From Auriscalpium vulgare (taxonomy: Eukaryota > Basidiomycota > Agaricomycetes > Russulales > Auriscalpiaceae): a stretch of DNA of 64,000 nt. Within the stretch, counting starts at the first letter, position 1. Each line of letters begins with the position of its first letter. This document shows, piece after piece, positions 43,247 through 55,730 of this stretch. Position numbers and translations under genes: made by a program. The DNA lies in NCBI GenBank assembly GCA_019915015.1, contig JAHBBC010000004.1:2274948-2338947 (forward strand). The letters are read 5' to 3'. The notes below the pieces were generated by a model. It did no database searches. It saw only the letters and a program-made list of their open reading frames with translations, and was not told the origin of the DNA.

Positions 43247-43571
43247 TTACTCTGCGCCCCGGATAGGTCAAGACGTCGTTGTCGAGGAATGCGCAGATCT
43301 CTCGGACGAATTCAGTATCCGCAGACTCACAAAATCGGAGAGCGGTGGACAACATACAACCGGATTTAAACAACGTTTCTGCCGGCGTTGTTGTGGCTTG
43401 TTGAATTCACAAGCCGTTGGTCAATATGCGCAAACAACGCTGACTTCCATTTCCAACCTTTCCAAATTGAACTTGTCGCGTCAGGCCGTCTCCAGGTATA
43501 ATCATATCTTTTCATTCATCGCCTTGCGCTAAAGTGAGGTTCTGTCATGTGTGTCTCGTATGTCACAGTCT
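43247..43571. repeat. Upstream part of the segmental duplication, second copy
   Basis: Homologous to about 37780-38115, upstream of paralogue 1. The whole duplicated block is roughly 1.4 kb (43247-44670 against 37780-39081 plus 41655-41816). Confidence 0.65.
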
Positions 43572-44616
43572 ATGGCTCTCAGGCTGTACGCACGCCTGCA
43601 GACAGCCACCGCTTTCCCAGTGTCTCCATGGTGCGGAAGGAGATTCTTCATGGCCTCTCACGTCAGGCTCTCCCGCCGCTTTGATATCCAGACACTCGAC
43701 CCATCCCAACTTATTCCCTCCGACTTCGTCGACCTCTCCGGGCGCAATCGGGTCACGTACAACGCGCGCCTCGCGGACAACTCGCGGATTCGCACTGCAA
43801 ACGCGCTCTACTACGAATACGCCTTAGGAGACAATGCCAAATTTCCAGCTGATACGCGCGGCTTCCTCTACTTCCACGCGCCATCGCGCGAGGTGCGCTT
43901 CCGCCTCGCCAGCAGTGACCCACGCCAGTTTGCGGAGGGCACGGACCTCGCGCTCCCCAGTGGCGAGCCGTGGTGCTTCCGGAGAATGGTGCTCGCCACG
44001 CAAGCGCGTGCTGCTGGTTTGCGTGCGTTGCTCGTGCAGGATGGGGTCCGTATGGATGCGCTGGCGTCGTCGTCGCATGGTGCGCAACTCAGCCTCTTTC
44101 AGCGCCGCAAGCACATTCGCCGCGTTACGCGGCTCTGTGAGACGTTCCCGGTCCGCTTTAACTTGAAATGCATGCATCTGGCCGTCGGGACGCCTGTGAC
44201 GTTGGTGACATGGCAAAGCCCATTCAAATGGAGTGTGCAGCCACAGGACTCTGGTGCGCGGTCACCTTTTACTAAGTCTTATTCTTGCTGATGTCCCGAG
44301 CCTAGGGCAAGCGCAGATCGCCCTTGAGCGTTCACCACTTCTTGAGCATCGCGGTCGACGTGTTCTCGTTTTACGTGTGCATCAAATATCAGGGAACCCT
44401 CAACTTCGTCCTGAAATGAAGGCCTTTCCGCATCACCATCTGTACGTGCCGAGAGAGGGGAGTTTGGTCTATAGGAAGATGAATGGAAACGGCCTGCGCC
44501 CTGAACCATGGGCGTATGATATTGACGCACAGCGGCGGAGTTCTGACCGGGCCCGTAAAATCTTCCGCGGATTGTGGGACCGTGACGAGGTCTCTGACCA
44601 CACACACAACGTGTAA
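43572..44616 (+). CDS. Unknown Polyporales-type protein, paralogue 2 (intact)
   Basis: Two exons, join(43572..44260, 44301..44616), give 334 residues with a 40 nt intron. Motifs shared with paralogue 1 are LDPSQLIPSDFVDLSGRN, YNARLADNSRIRTANALYYE, DTRGFLYFHAPSREVRFRL, TDLALPSGEPWC and, in exon 2, RSPLLEHRGRRVLVLRVHQI. The C-terminus continues EPWAYDIDAQRRSSDRARKI, the part paralogue 1 has lost. I see no signal peptide, membrane span or known domain. It resembles the lineage-restricted hypothetical proteins that Polyporales carry in many copies. No function is proposed. An upstream ATG at 43551 would add seven residues. Confidence 0.75.
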
Positions 44617-45135
44617 ATATGGTTGGTCTCCGCAATGTCACATAGCGTACAATGCTGACGCTGTATAGGACGCCGTAGTGACCAATCCATGATGTTCTTT
44701 TGAGATGTTGCGAACGTTGCATGCCAGCCGGCTGTCTGGGCCCCCGGCTGCCTCCTTTCTCCTCTCAACAGATATCAGGAAGCGGCTACAGCCGCCGCGC
44801 GCATAAGTGTCCTGGCGCGCATGGAAGGGAGCGTAAATATACAGTGTACACTCACCGCGACTGGGCGCTTGAATTTTTGAATTTGGACCTTGTTGGACTC
44901 AACTTGAACGTGTTATGCCTCACAGAACTCATTAGAGTCTTGCGTATGTTTAATCGGTCACCAACCACTTACCGTTGCTGCTAAGCGGGGCAAACCCCAG
45001 ATGGTTCGAAAGAAATCGAGGTGTGTGTGCCGTAGTAGAGTCGCCGGCCGGGCCGGCGCTTTCCGCCTGCGGCCTGCGGCACAGCGGCCATCGCAATCCT
45101 TACATCCTGTCTTCCACTTCCTCCATTCTTCCTCC
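44617..45135. other. Intergenic region upstream of the USP48-like gene
   Basis: The end of the segmental duplication lies at about 44670. The rest shows no gene and presumably holds the deubiquitinase promoter; the GC content rises sharply near 45030-45090. Confidence 0.45.
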
Positions 45136-48100
45136 ATGGCCGCAAAGCGTCCCCGGCGCGTTGGCACGCACGAGGGTTTGCCTGCCGGTGAGCGACTGAA
45201 GCGTCAAAAGCTCGCCACTGAGGACTGGGACAGTGGGCCTTGGGGTTGGGTGGGCACCGAGGTCACCGACGCGTCCTTGATAGATGAAGAACACCGCCTG
45301 GCAACCTGTGGTATGTCCAAACGGTCAGCCCACCCTTTTTGCGCGAACAAGTACCGGCGTAAGGCGCAAGACAAGGCGGGGGAGCCCGGCCCTGTCGTAC
45401 ATGGAGAGCTGGCGGACGACGTGATTGTCATCTCGGACGACGAGTCGCCGTCATGTAGCAAGCGTGCCTGCGCGAAGAACCCGAATTGCCTCAATTATCT
45501 GGGACAGGAAAAGTGGGAGGATGAAGGTGAGTACTCTCTGCTCGTAGACGGTACGGGAGGCTCACGTTGCGGTTCATAGAAGGCGCCTTGAAGGCATACA
45601 TGGCGGCAGCGAATCTAGGAAGCGATCCGCGCTTGGAGAACAGGAATCCTGCCATTCCAGTTGGTCTGAGGGTGCGTACGCGCTGATCTCGGTGTTGTTA
45701 CTGTGCTCTTTCAGTCCTCACGCAGCCTCATACCTCAGAATCTCGGCGCAACATGTTACGCCAATGCTTATATCCAAGTACTACCTTGATCTATTTATAT
45801 GCGTCGCCATTCTTATCCCTCCGACAGGTGTGGTTCCAAGATATACCCTTTCGGAATGGTGTATACCAGTGCCAACCGTCTCAGGACAAGGATCATTCGT
45901 TCGAAGTAAGGGAGCGAATCTGGCGAGGCGTCTACCTCTCATGGCGATTTTATCCAGGAATCACCTATCTTTCAGCTACAAGCAACGTTTGCCGCCCTTC
46001 AAGAGAGCAAGACAAAGGTTTTCAATCCCGTAAAGCTCGTCGAAAGTCTGAAACTACGTACGAACGAGCAGCAGGATGCCCAAGAGTCAGTCTTCTGAAC
46101 GGATCCTCCTCATGTTGCCTCACTGCTCTATTCTATACCCGGTGCTCATACTGTGGCGCAGGTTCTCCAAACTCTTCATGTCCCACCTGGATACTGAGTT
46201 TCAGAAGCAGTCAGATCCGAACTTGAAGCATCTGCTGTCACAACAGGTTGGTCTGGTCATTTGACCCCGTATGTTGGGTCTCGACTTATTTGTCTTAGTT
46301 TCAAGGAAAACAAGCCTACGCTACGACGTGCATGCGTTGTGGTAATCGCTCGGAGAACGAATCCGACTTCCTCGAAGTCGAAGTGAACTTGGAGGTAAGC
46401 TCACAGAAACGTAATTTTTTAGTGCTCCGCCTCACATTTGTCACAGAACAACTCGTCTTTGGAAAGTCGCATTCAGGCGGTTCTCGAGCCCGAGACCCTG
46501 TCTGGCGACAACAAGTGGGTTTCTTCCGAGCATCTCATTAAACTTGCTTATATCGTTGCAGGTACCGATGTCCACGTTGCGACTCCCTCGAGGATGCTAC
46601 AAGACAGCTTGTCCTCCGCAAACTGCCACCGGTACTCCATTTTTCACTCCTGCGGTTCGTATTCGACGTGGCGACCCTCGAGCGCAAGAAGAGCAAACAC
46701 ATGATCAAGTTCCCCACGACGCTTGATATGGGGCAGTTCATGGGGCCAGACCCAGGGGAGTGTGTGTATGAGTTGCAAGGCATTCTCGTGCACAAAGGTC
46801 CGAGTGCGTACCATGGGCATTACGAAGCGCTGGTGTTAGATCACGCGTGAGTACGAACTGCACCGGATGCTTCAGCTTGCCAGAAACTGATGCCGGACCT
46901 AGCCACGAGGAGTGGTTCAGGTTCAACGATGAGGCCGTGACGAAGATGGATCCCCGAGCATCCGAGACGATGAGCGTCGACAGTGAGCAATCCAAGCCTA
47001 ACAAACCGCGAGCAGGGGTCGCTGCCAAGAAGCGGAGGAGAGTAGAAGACAGCGATGACGAAGCTCGGTGCGTCTCCATGTGTTGTGTGACAGTATGAAC
47101 CATCTAAGAGCTGTCAATATGAGGGCGGACAGCGCGCCCTCTGCGCAGGATCCACAGGCTTTGTCATCTAAAGACGCTTATATGCTAGTTTACACTAGAC
47201 GAGGGTCGACACACAAAGGTGCCAAGGCAATCACGCCTCCCCAGCGCGCACACGAAGCTGTATCGCAACTCAACGCAGCGCATGAGGATGCGTGTAACAC
47301 TTTCCACGACAAGTGAATCCTCTGGTAGTCATTTCTCGCCAACGATTGACGACGTTCTTGTAGTTTGGACGCGGCCACGGACGCCTTTCGTCGCGTTCGG
47401 CAGATGATGATGGATTTCTACCGTTCTTGGACTGTCTCTTCGAACGATGAGGTGTGTTCTCTAACGAAGATCACGACCTCGTCTGACGGTTGCTATGAGA
47501 CTTGCATAGTGATCAGCCAGCAAGCCCTAAAGACATTCATCTCACTTCCTTTCAGCAAACTTCCTGAACCGGATGTAGAAGACTCGCGCGGAGTCTTGGT
47601 GGTGCCCGAATCATCGCCAATGCGAGTTGAAGTCTCCAACAGCGACATTTTCTGCCTGCATAATTGTCTTGATCCTCACAAAGCATCAGACATGAAGCGC
47701 ATCAGCTATGTGCGCGCAGTCGGCTGTTGATTTTCCCGTGAGACTCATGGTTGTTATACAGCAGGCATACAGGGGTGTCTCCTCGGAGCGCGCCTTCCGA
47801 CCGGTGGCTTATCCGAAGCAGGTCTGCGCTCGGTGTGTGAGGAAGACATTCACAGGTGCGTTTCTTGGTGTAATACTGTTGTGCAATTTGCTTATCACTT
47901 CTAAAGAAAAGCTGTATCGGCGCGAGCACCCAGAGCATGTGGCCCAGTTCGAGGCAGTCGTTGACGACAAGGAATACGGCCCCACATTCTGGATCTCCAA
48001 GGCGTGGCTTAAAGGCACGTTCATGTACCACCTTGTGCCCTGCATTTTCGTCTCACCACCGTCGAGTCTAGACTGGAAGCAAGCCAAGCCTAAGATGCAT

Positions 48101-49679
48101 GAGATGGGCAAGATCGATCCCGCGCCGGACTCAGATCCTTTCCGCAGCCACGTCTACTGCGAACACGGCGGTCTGGTTAATAATATAACTTCCCGAGTAC
48201 GAATATCGCAGAAGGTATGTCGCAGCAGATGTTGATATAGGTTAGAGCTGATCGTGGGTACTCTAGGCGTATGCTCTCCTTCAATCATTATTTCCTGAGT
48301 GGCAGACGCTCTCTGACGAATACAGCCAATGTGAGGTGTGTGACATGGCCGTCCAATTGTCAAAGAACGACAGCCGCGAGATGCGGAAGCGGGCCGAGGA
48401 CGAGAAGGTAACGTATGGTTGCGCTGTCATCTGCTCGATCAGTAAATTGACATTCAAATAATGCGGTAGGCGAAGCTCAAGCACATGAGCGAAAATGCTC
48501 ACAATGGCAACACGGCATTGCTGGAAGACGTCCCATGTGCCCTTATTCCTGCCGCGTTCGTCCGCGCTTGGAAGCTCTGGATCCTGCGGCCCGCTGGTCA
48601 TACGCGCCCCGAGCGACTGGATAACTCTCCATTTATTTGCGAGCACGGGCTCCTCGTCCTTGACCCGAATTCTGGTGACCTGGATAAAGCCGTGTGTAAC
48701 CTGGTCAGGATGCACGACTGGCGGCTGCTGGAGACATTGTATGTTTTCATTTCTCGTGTAAATCCATGTCGTAGCGGTCACGATGGTCTTCGACAGATAC
48801 GACGCTGGTCCACTTATTCAAATCGAGAACCGTACGTCAAACATTGATAATGATTGGGCGCCGCGCTTGCGATTCGTCCACGAGCCAGCGGTGTGCGAAG
48901 GATGCCGTATCAAGCGGTGCGTGTGCTTGACGCCTGAAGTAAGATGTGGTTAACGAGCTTCGTGGTCGATACAGGAAGTCGGACTACGACGTCACGGAAA
49001 TCACGGTGCGCATACTCGACAGAGAGGAACCCGATCCCAATCCGAGTTCAGCAGCGATCGCTGCGCTTCCGCCGCGGCGCACGGCCTTGTTGGACGGCCA
49101 GACAAGCATCGTGACATACCGTTCTCGCAATGCTAACGGAGGCCCGCAGCGCCAGTCTCAGCGCTTGCGCAGTCTCGCGAAGCGGAAGGAGCTGCGCTTG
49201 GGCATATCCAAGGACATGTCTGTCAAGGACCTCAAGCTCCTCGTATGTTCAGAACCGGTGCAGTTGCTTTGAGCGTTACTAATGGAATCCTCGCTCTCTA
49301 GTTGCAAGATGAGTTGAGCGTCCCCACCATCTGCCAGCGGATCTTCTACAAAGGACACGAGCTCCTCGACAATTCAGCGACTGCGGCATCGCTCGAGATC
49401 CTGGTGGATGACGTGCTAGACTTTCGGGAAGTGAAGGAGGACGAAGAACTGCTGGAAGACTCCGACGTCGAGGTCGCATCCCGGAAACGGGAAGCAGACG
49501 GGGGCGGGTTTGGTGGGACGCTGCTCGGGGGCGACGCCATGTCAGACTACTCTGTGATGGAGGACACAGCAACCGAGCGGTCGTCCTCGCCCGTAGACAC
49601 GTCCATATCCTGCCCCGCCTGCACGTTCAAGAACCCAGCCGGCGCCTCCACATGCGAAATCTGCGACACTCGAATTTGA
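45136..49679 (+). CDS. USP48-like ubiquitin carboxyl-terminal hydrolase
   Basis: A cysteine protease that removes ubiquitin. The start at 45136 gives MAAKRPRRVGTHEGLPAG. The catalytic Cys box is NLGATCYANAYIQ after a splice at 45739 (Cys codon 45754-45756); VWFQDIPFRNGVYQC, CMRCGNRSENESDFLEVEVN and the His box YHGHYEALVLDHA (46809-46850) follow. A later exon has SSKDAYMLVYTRRG. Two DUSP-like segments come next (PTFWISKAWLKG with CEHGGL; FICEHGLLVLDPNSGDLDKA), then a ubiquitin-like stretch (SVKDLKLL, then FYKGHELLDNSATAASLEI). The end is a RanBP2-type zinc finger, CPACTFKNPAGASTCEICDT. The order Cys box, His box, DUSP, UBL fits USP48. There are about 18 exons; not all edges were checked. Confidence 0.85.
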
Positions 49680-49994
49680 CTACTTAATTCTTGCACGTAT
49701 TCCTATATTACAGCATACATTCATTCTCTTCCCCTACTGTACTTAAAGCTTGAACGCCCCCACAACACAAATATAGTTAATATGCGACGCGAGCTTCTAA
49801 CATTAGACTCGAGGGAACGGCACAGCACCGGGCCTCCCACAAGCAGAGACACGGACAGTAAACGCGCAGAAAAAAACCGACCTAGAATGAATGGAAGGGG
49901 AGGGTGATAAACAGCAAAGGGTCGTCGAGACCTCCCAGATTAAAATCTGTACAACACGAAAGGAACCCGAAAGGAGAAGCCGAACCGGAAGCCA
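49680..49994. other. Convergent 3' intergenic region
   Basis: 315 bases between two convergent stop codons, AT-rich at 49680-49790. This is probably two 3' untranslated regions; no gene seen. Confidence 0.5.
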
Positions 49995-52900
49995 TCATGA
50001 CCGCTGGGGATATATGGGCATATCGATGGCGGACATCGAGATCCCGGACGACAGAAGGCCCGCGTCAGCCTGCATGCCCGGGGGCAGCGCGCCGAACGCA
50101 GACGGCCCGCGGCCCATCGCGCTCGGGCCGCTCTGGAGCGCGGGGAGCACGGGCGGCACGGGCGGCGGCGGCAGCGGGGTATGTGTGTGCTGCGTGGCCT
50201 GCTGCAGCAGCGACGTCGCGGTGTTGAGCACGTCGACCTCGCTCGACAGCGGGCCCGCGAGCTCGACCGCCTGCGCGACGGCGGACTGCGTCGCGACGGA
50301 CACCTCGTTCACGGTGACCTGCCCCGCGGCGCCGACGTGCGCGGGCGGCACGCCCGCGTGGATTTGCGCGGCGACGACCGCAGTGCGGTCTGCCACGACT
50401 TGGCGCGCGGCCTGCAGGACGACCTGCTGCGCGGCGACCGCGAGCGCGCTCGCGGCGGGCGGCGGGCTCGGCGCCGCGCTGCTCGTCGCCTGCGCGGCGG
50501 CAGCGTTGACAGTCGCGTCGACGGCCTGCGCGGTGACGGTGAGGACGTGCTGCTGCTTCGCGAGCGCCTGCAGCTCGTGGTCGTGCCCTGGCTCGGTGGG
50601 CGCCGTGCTCGACGCGGACGCGATGACCTGCGACTGGGCTTCTTGCGCCACGCGCTGGGCGGCGGTCGTCAGCACTTGGATAAGCTGGGCGTCTTGGGAG
50701 GTGACGGGTGCCGGCGGTGCCGGGGGCAAGGTTGTCTGGGCGCGCATAATCGGGGGGGCTCTGCCCACGTGATGATGCGGAGGCGCAATTAGCATTTAAG
50801 CTCGACAGCACAGCGGCGAGCGCGTGCGTACCTGGACTGCTGCACGACGGTGTCGCTCGCCGCGCGGCGCGCGCCGTCGCCGACGAGCGACGGGCGGCGA
50901 GAGGCGGGCGGGAAGTTGGAGTCGACGTTTGACATGGGTGCGATGCTGATGTGCACCGCCTGCGATAAGAACTCCTCGGCCCCGTCCTGCATAAACTACA
51001 ACGGCAAACGCATCATCAGCGACGTCATCGCGCTCGGCGCGCCTATAAAGAGGGCGCGGCAAGGAGCACTCACCCTCGCCTCGACCGTCACGTCGCAGCT
51101 CTGCGCGTCTGGCGGTGGCACGCCGGAGAGCACGTCCTCCTGCCACGACAGCCACGCAGGCAGCGCGGGCGACGCGTACGTCACGAGCCCGTTGTTGCGC
51201 GCGGCCTGCGGGTCCCAGATGCGCGGCGTCCACGACCAGCGCAGCCCGATGTACGCGACGGCGGGGGGCACGCCGGCGAGGCGCCGGTGGAATGGGCGGA
51301 AGAGCCACCCGCCCTCGGCCGCCTTCTTCGCCTCGATGTTCCATATGTGATTCCCTTTTGACTTGGCCTTCTTTCCGTCCTCATTGAACCGCGAGATATA
51401 CGATGAGTTCCACAGATAGTTCCGAATCTAGTCGCGCGCACACAGTCAGTGACAGGCGCACGCTGAGCAGGGGGCCGCGCACCTTTTTCATGGGTATTTT
51501 GTCCTCGGGATATCCTTGGCGCGCAAGCTGGCGGGGCAGGTGAGTCAAGCGCGCGCACGGACGCACTGCAAACGCACCTCTTCCAGGAATGCATTTGTGA
51601 ACGCCTGGATGCGGAACTTGAACGGGCGGAAGTCGGGCGACTCGTCCAGGCGCTGCATCTTCTTCGCCATCAGCGTCTGGTGGATCGGCTCGCCCTTCGC
51701 ATCCGTCGCCTCGACTACAGCGACGCGCCGCCCGCAGCATCCAGCCCAATCCCAACACAGACAGACACAGACACAAGACGTACGCACGACACGACGATAC
51801 ACGACAAAGCAAAGCGAGCGCAGACAATATTCAGCAACACCGTTCCCAAACGTAAGGCAGATAAACGCGCTCACGGTTCGAACAGATCTTGGTCAGGAAC
51901 TCAAAGAAGATCCGGTCTACCTCCGCGCGGTACTCCTGCGGCACCTCGTTCCCGTGCGCGCCGACGCCGACGTTGTCTGCCGACGCCTGCGACACGAGCG
52001 GCCGCCGGTGGCCCGTGCTCGGGCGGCTGAACGCGCTCGGCGGGTACGCCGCGCCGTAGTCCACGCTCCCGATGCGCCCGCGCCGAAGCGCGCCGCCGTT
52101 GCTGCCACCCGCGGGCGGCGACTGCGACTGCGCGTACGCTTCCCCGTCGTCCGACTCGCCTTCGTCCTCGGACGAGCCCGCCGGCGAGTGCTCCCGCGAG
52201 CGGGCCGTGCCCGGCCGCGACCGGTACTCCGCCGCCGCCTGCTGCTGTTGTTGTTGCTGTTGCTGTTGCTGCTGCTGCGACTGCGCGTCGGGCAGGCTGA
52301 ACGCGAACGGGTTCGGCTGGGAGACCGAATTGGAGCGCGACACGCGGGCGCGGCCCGCGCTCGGCGGCGACGCGAACGTCGCGGGTGGCGACACGTACGC
52401 GGGCTGTGGCTGCTGTTGTTGCTGTTGCGCGGGCGCGCCCATGACGACGTCCGCGCCGAGGTGGCCGCCCGAGAGCGAGTGCTGATGACGTTGTGCGAAC
52501 GGATCCGGCCAGCCGGGGTCGGGCGGCCGGCCGAACGGCGCCAGCGGCGCGGACGCGGGCGGTGTGAGGTCGAGCGCGGCACCCGCGTGCGGGTGGAACG
52601 CGAGCGGGACGTGCGACGGGCCTGCGGCGAGCGGCTGGTAGAGGTTGAGCTGGTGGTGGTGCAGCGCGCGAGCGCCGGCGCTCGGCGGGCGCGAGGGCGG
52701 TTGCGAGGGCGGCGCGGATGTGAAGGGCGGCGGCGCGGCGGGCGGGGAGAAGGAGTAGCCCGCGGCGGAAAGCGGCGGCTGCAGCGCGAGCTCGTCCTGC
52801 GGCTCGAGCTTCATCGCCTTGATCACGCGGTCGTCCTCGTTCATTGAGCTCGCGCAGCGCTTGCGCGACTCGTGGTCCGCGCCGGGGTCCATGTCGTCGA

Positions 52901-54113
52901 GCCCGGCGAGCCCGGCGAGCTGCGCGTACTGCTGCAGCTGGGATGGCGGCGGGAGGCGCGAGAGGTGCGGCGGCGACGCACGCGTGGGCTTCGCGTGCGG
53001 CGGGGACGCGGAGCCGCTACCGCTCGCCGAATGGCTGCCGCCGTTGCCGTGCAGGGGCGTTGGCCCGTCCACGAGGTGCGTAGCCGCAATCAGCTCCGCC
53101 ACGAGCGCGATGGTCTTGCGCAGCTGATCAATCTTGACCCCGGCGTTCGCGCCCTGCCCGAGCGAGCAGTCGCGTGCGGCCGAGTCCGCGGTCTGCACGA
53201 TGCTGTCAAGGAGGCACGTGTCAGCATGAAGTCACAACGCGGGTGATAGGCACGGTGAAAGGAAGAGCGGAGAACGCGCGGGGGCAGCGCGGATGTATGC
53301 GCGCAAGTGCGTATGGAAACGTGCTGATGGCGAGGATCGCGTCCGGGCCCGTCGAGATGCTTACTTTTTGAGCATGTCGCTGACCGCCATGAGATGCGGG
53401 CCCGTGAGGGCAGGCGAGTCGTCGTCCGTGGGCGGGGTCTCGATGAAGTCGGCTGGATAGTGAAAGCCCGAGTACGCGGAGCTTGGCGGGCCGCTGCTCG
53501 CGGGCCCGATTGCTGAAGGGAACGCGACGCCGGGCGACGCGGACGAGCCGGAGCGACTGCGGGTCGTGTCTGGCGGGAGCATGCTGTCGAGTGCGGACGC
53601 GATGGAGGACGGGGTGATGTACGGCGGGTGCATGCCGGGGACCGCGGGCGACGCGGGGTGCGAGGCGAAGCTGGACACGGACGTCGCGGTCGGCGACGCG
53701 ACGGCGCGCGGGTCCTGGGCTGTGAGGGGGTCCTGGGCGAACGCGGCGTTGCTCTCTGGGATGGACGTGAACGCGGCGGGGGGCGGCGCGCGATCGAGGA
53801 CGGCGACGGGGCCGGCGAGGAGGTCGACGGGGGAGATGTCCATGCGCTGCGGAACGGGAGGGAGAGTAAGGTCCATCGGGATGTGGCTGGCGAGTGAAGG
53901 GCTGGGTTCTTCGGAGAAGAGGGAGCGTGGCGGAGGCAGGAGTACGGGATCTGCGAGAGGAGAGCCAACGACTGCAGAAAATGCAGAGGGGGCGGCGGAG
54001 GTGACGGCGCCGGCGAGGTGGGGGTCGGCGAGAGGAGGTGATGCGGTGGATGCAGGGTCAGCGGTGCCCCCGAGGATGGGCTGGTAGGGATGGCCATCGC
54101 GCGGGGAGCCCAT
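49995..54113 (-). CDS. Large polyQ / disordered regulatory protein with a conserved central block
   Basis: The start at 54113 gives MGSPRDGHPYQPILGGT. Exon 1 is Pro/Ser/Ala-rich up to VSDMLK, joining to NIVQTADSAARDCSLGQGAN and a helix KIDQLRKTIALVAELI. A long disordered exon has a 13-14 residue glutamine run at 52234-52280 and Asp/Glu and Pro clusters. Then a compact conserved block spans five exons: EYRAEVDRIFFEFLTKICSN, EATDAKGEPIHQTLMAKKMQ, KFRIQAFTNAFLEE, GYPEDKIPMKKIRNYLWNSS, YISRFNEDGKKAKSKGNHIW, FRPFHRRLAGVPPAVAYIGL. After that come LSQAVHISIAPMSNVDS and an Ala/Val/Gln-rich helical tail ending in MPIYPQRS. The block looks like a folded domain shared among fungi, but I cannot name it. 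A transcriptional role is inferred from composition only. Confidence 0.75.
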
Positions 54114-55730
54114 CGACGTTGCAGCGAGCGGCAGCAGACTGCAGGAGACAAGCCAGAGGGGGCGTCAAGGGAAGGACAGGGTGGCGATGGTGAGGGTGGA
54201 AGTGGTGAAGACAAAGTCACTTGGCAAGAGAGTGAGCAGCGCGGTGGATGTGCGCAGGTCGTCTGTGTGCAGTGCAGCGGTATGGCGCGCACGATGCACG
54301 AGGGGGCGAGATGATCGTGATGGGCGTTGAACGTTGAAGGCGGAAGCGGGACCACGAGGTCACGGTCGCGGAGGGCGGGCGGCGGATGAAATCTTCCTGG
54401 CGGTGGACGGGTAAGGAAGGTGCGTCGGTGGCGGGCGTGCGCCGGGCGTCTGTGGCGGCGATCAAGCACGCTGGATGCTGGCGATGCGGGGTGCTGGGCG
54501 TGCTGCGTGTATTGTGCTGGCGGTGTGGACGACGACGACGACGACGACGAGGACGGTGCGTGGCCGCCTGCTCGTTCGCCTTGCTGATTGCAAATGCCCT
54601 CACATGCCCGTCACGCGTCACGCAGTCACAGCAGGTACACGACGTCACTCCCGCTCGACTTTTGACTTTAAAATGAGTTGTATATCCTGTCCTCCTGCCT
54701 CGTCTGCACACGGACACTCCCCCTGTCGTCCGTCCGCACAACCGCCGTCTCGCTCACGACCAGCCGGCATTGCGCCCGGCACTTTGGACTACCCAAAAGG
54801 CTAATCCCAGCCGGCGGTCTGATCTCCATATACGGACAAGACGAGGTGAGCGAGGTGAGACGAGACTAGTACGAGCGGGTGTCTTTCGGGTGTCTTTTGG
54901 GTGTCTTGTCTCGGACTGTCTTGCCAGCGCAGACTATCAAGGCACTGGGCAGCCGGCAGCCGCGCTGTATCACAACATCCGACACGCAGCCGTCCGCCAA
55001 ACGCCACCAGCTCACAGCCGCGGCGAAGCAGAAGCTTCCAGTCACAATCGCCATGCATGACGACCTTCCTGGCCTCGCCCCCAACGCGAGGCGCCCGGGT
55101 GTAGGAAGAACGTTTCGGCCCCTATACACCGTGCACGGGGATCATCCAGGAAGATACTGTATGCGGATGTGCACTGCGTCATCTGAATGTGTGAAATGCA
55201 CTTGCCTCAGGCGTCTGATGTCAAGATGGTTCAGGGCAGTGAAAGTGGCAGAGGGAGGCCAGAGAAAGTGGCCGGGGGGAGGGGGGGTGTTAGAAGTGGC
55301 GGAAAGAGGAGGGAGGGGGGGTAGGCCAGAGGAAGTGCCGGCCCCAGCTTGGCAGAGTCAAGCATGGCTGGCCTCAAGCCTAGCACCTGCGCTCTCGAAA
55401 TGTGTGGAGGTTCCCGCTATAAGTGATGGTACTGTAGGCGTGGTCGAGGTACTTTTCACCTACGTTGTTGGAGCCTGGTGCAGCCCTTCCTTGTAGGAAA
55501 TGTTGTGTTGGCTACCTGTAAGGAGAGAGGGGGCACGGTAGCGGGCGCTACGCAATCATACTAGGGCAGGAATGCAACGTGCAATCCGCGTCCTTTGTGT
55601 AGTGCATGCTAGCCAGCATCTGCCAAAAAAGAGGCGCGGGGTGATACGCCCCGAACAATAAAAGGGATTTAAGAGCAACAAAATACGATACCACAGATAT
55701 ACTTATCGCACCCCTACACACCACGCGCAA
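54114..55730. other. Long intergenic region upstream of the polyQ protein
   Basis: 1.6 kb without a supportable gene. It includes a (gac)n microsatellite at 54522-54552, CT-rich and G-rich stretches (55265-55325), and the likely long 5' leader and promoter of the polyQ gene, consistent with a heavily regulated gene. The 205-codon frame at 54879-55496 has no motifs and is not called. Confidence 0.45.
54522..54552. repeat. Trinucleotide (gac/acg)n microsatellite
   Basis: Nine to ten tandem gac units in the 5' region of the polyQ gene. Confidence 0.8.

Noticed and set aside
51516..52847. 443-codon plus-strand Arg-rich frame
   Set aside because: Antisense shadow of the polyQ protein's disordered exon; the leucine run mirrors the CAG/CAA repeat.
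53090..54469. 459-codon minus-strand frame rich in Pro, Arg and Ser
   Set aside because: It overlaps exon 1 of the polyQ protein in another frame, has low-complexity composition from GC-rich DNA, and has no splice-consistent partners.
54879..55496. 205-codon plus-strand frame as a gene
   Set aside because: Composition is not protein-like, no motifs, and part of it covers a G-rich stretch (55265-55325).
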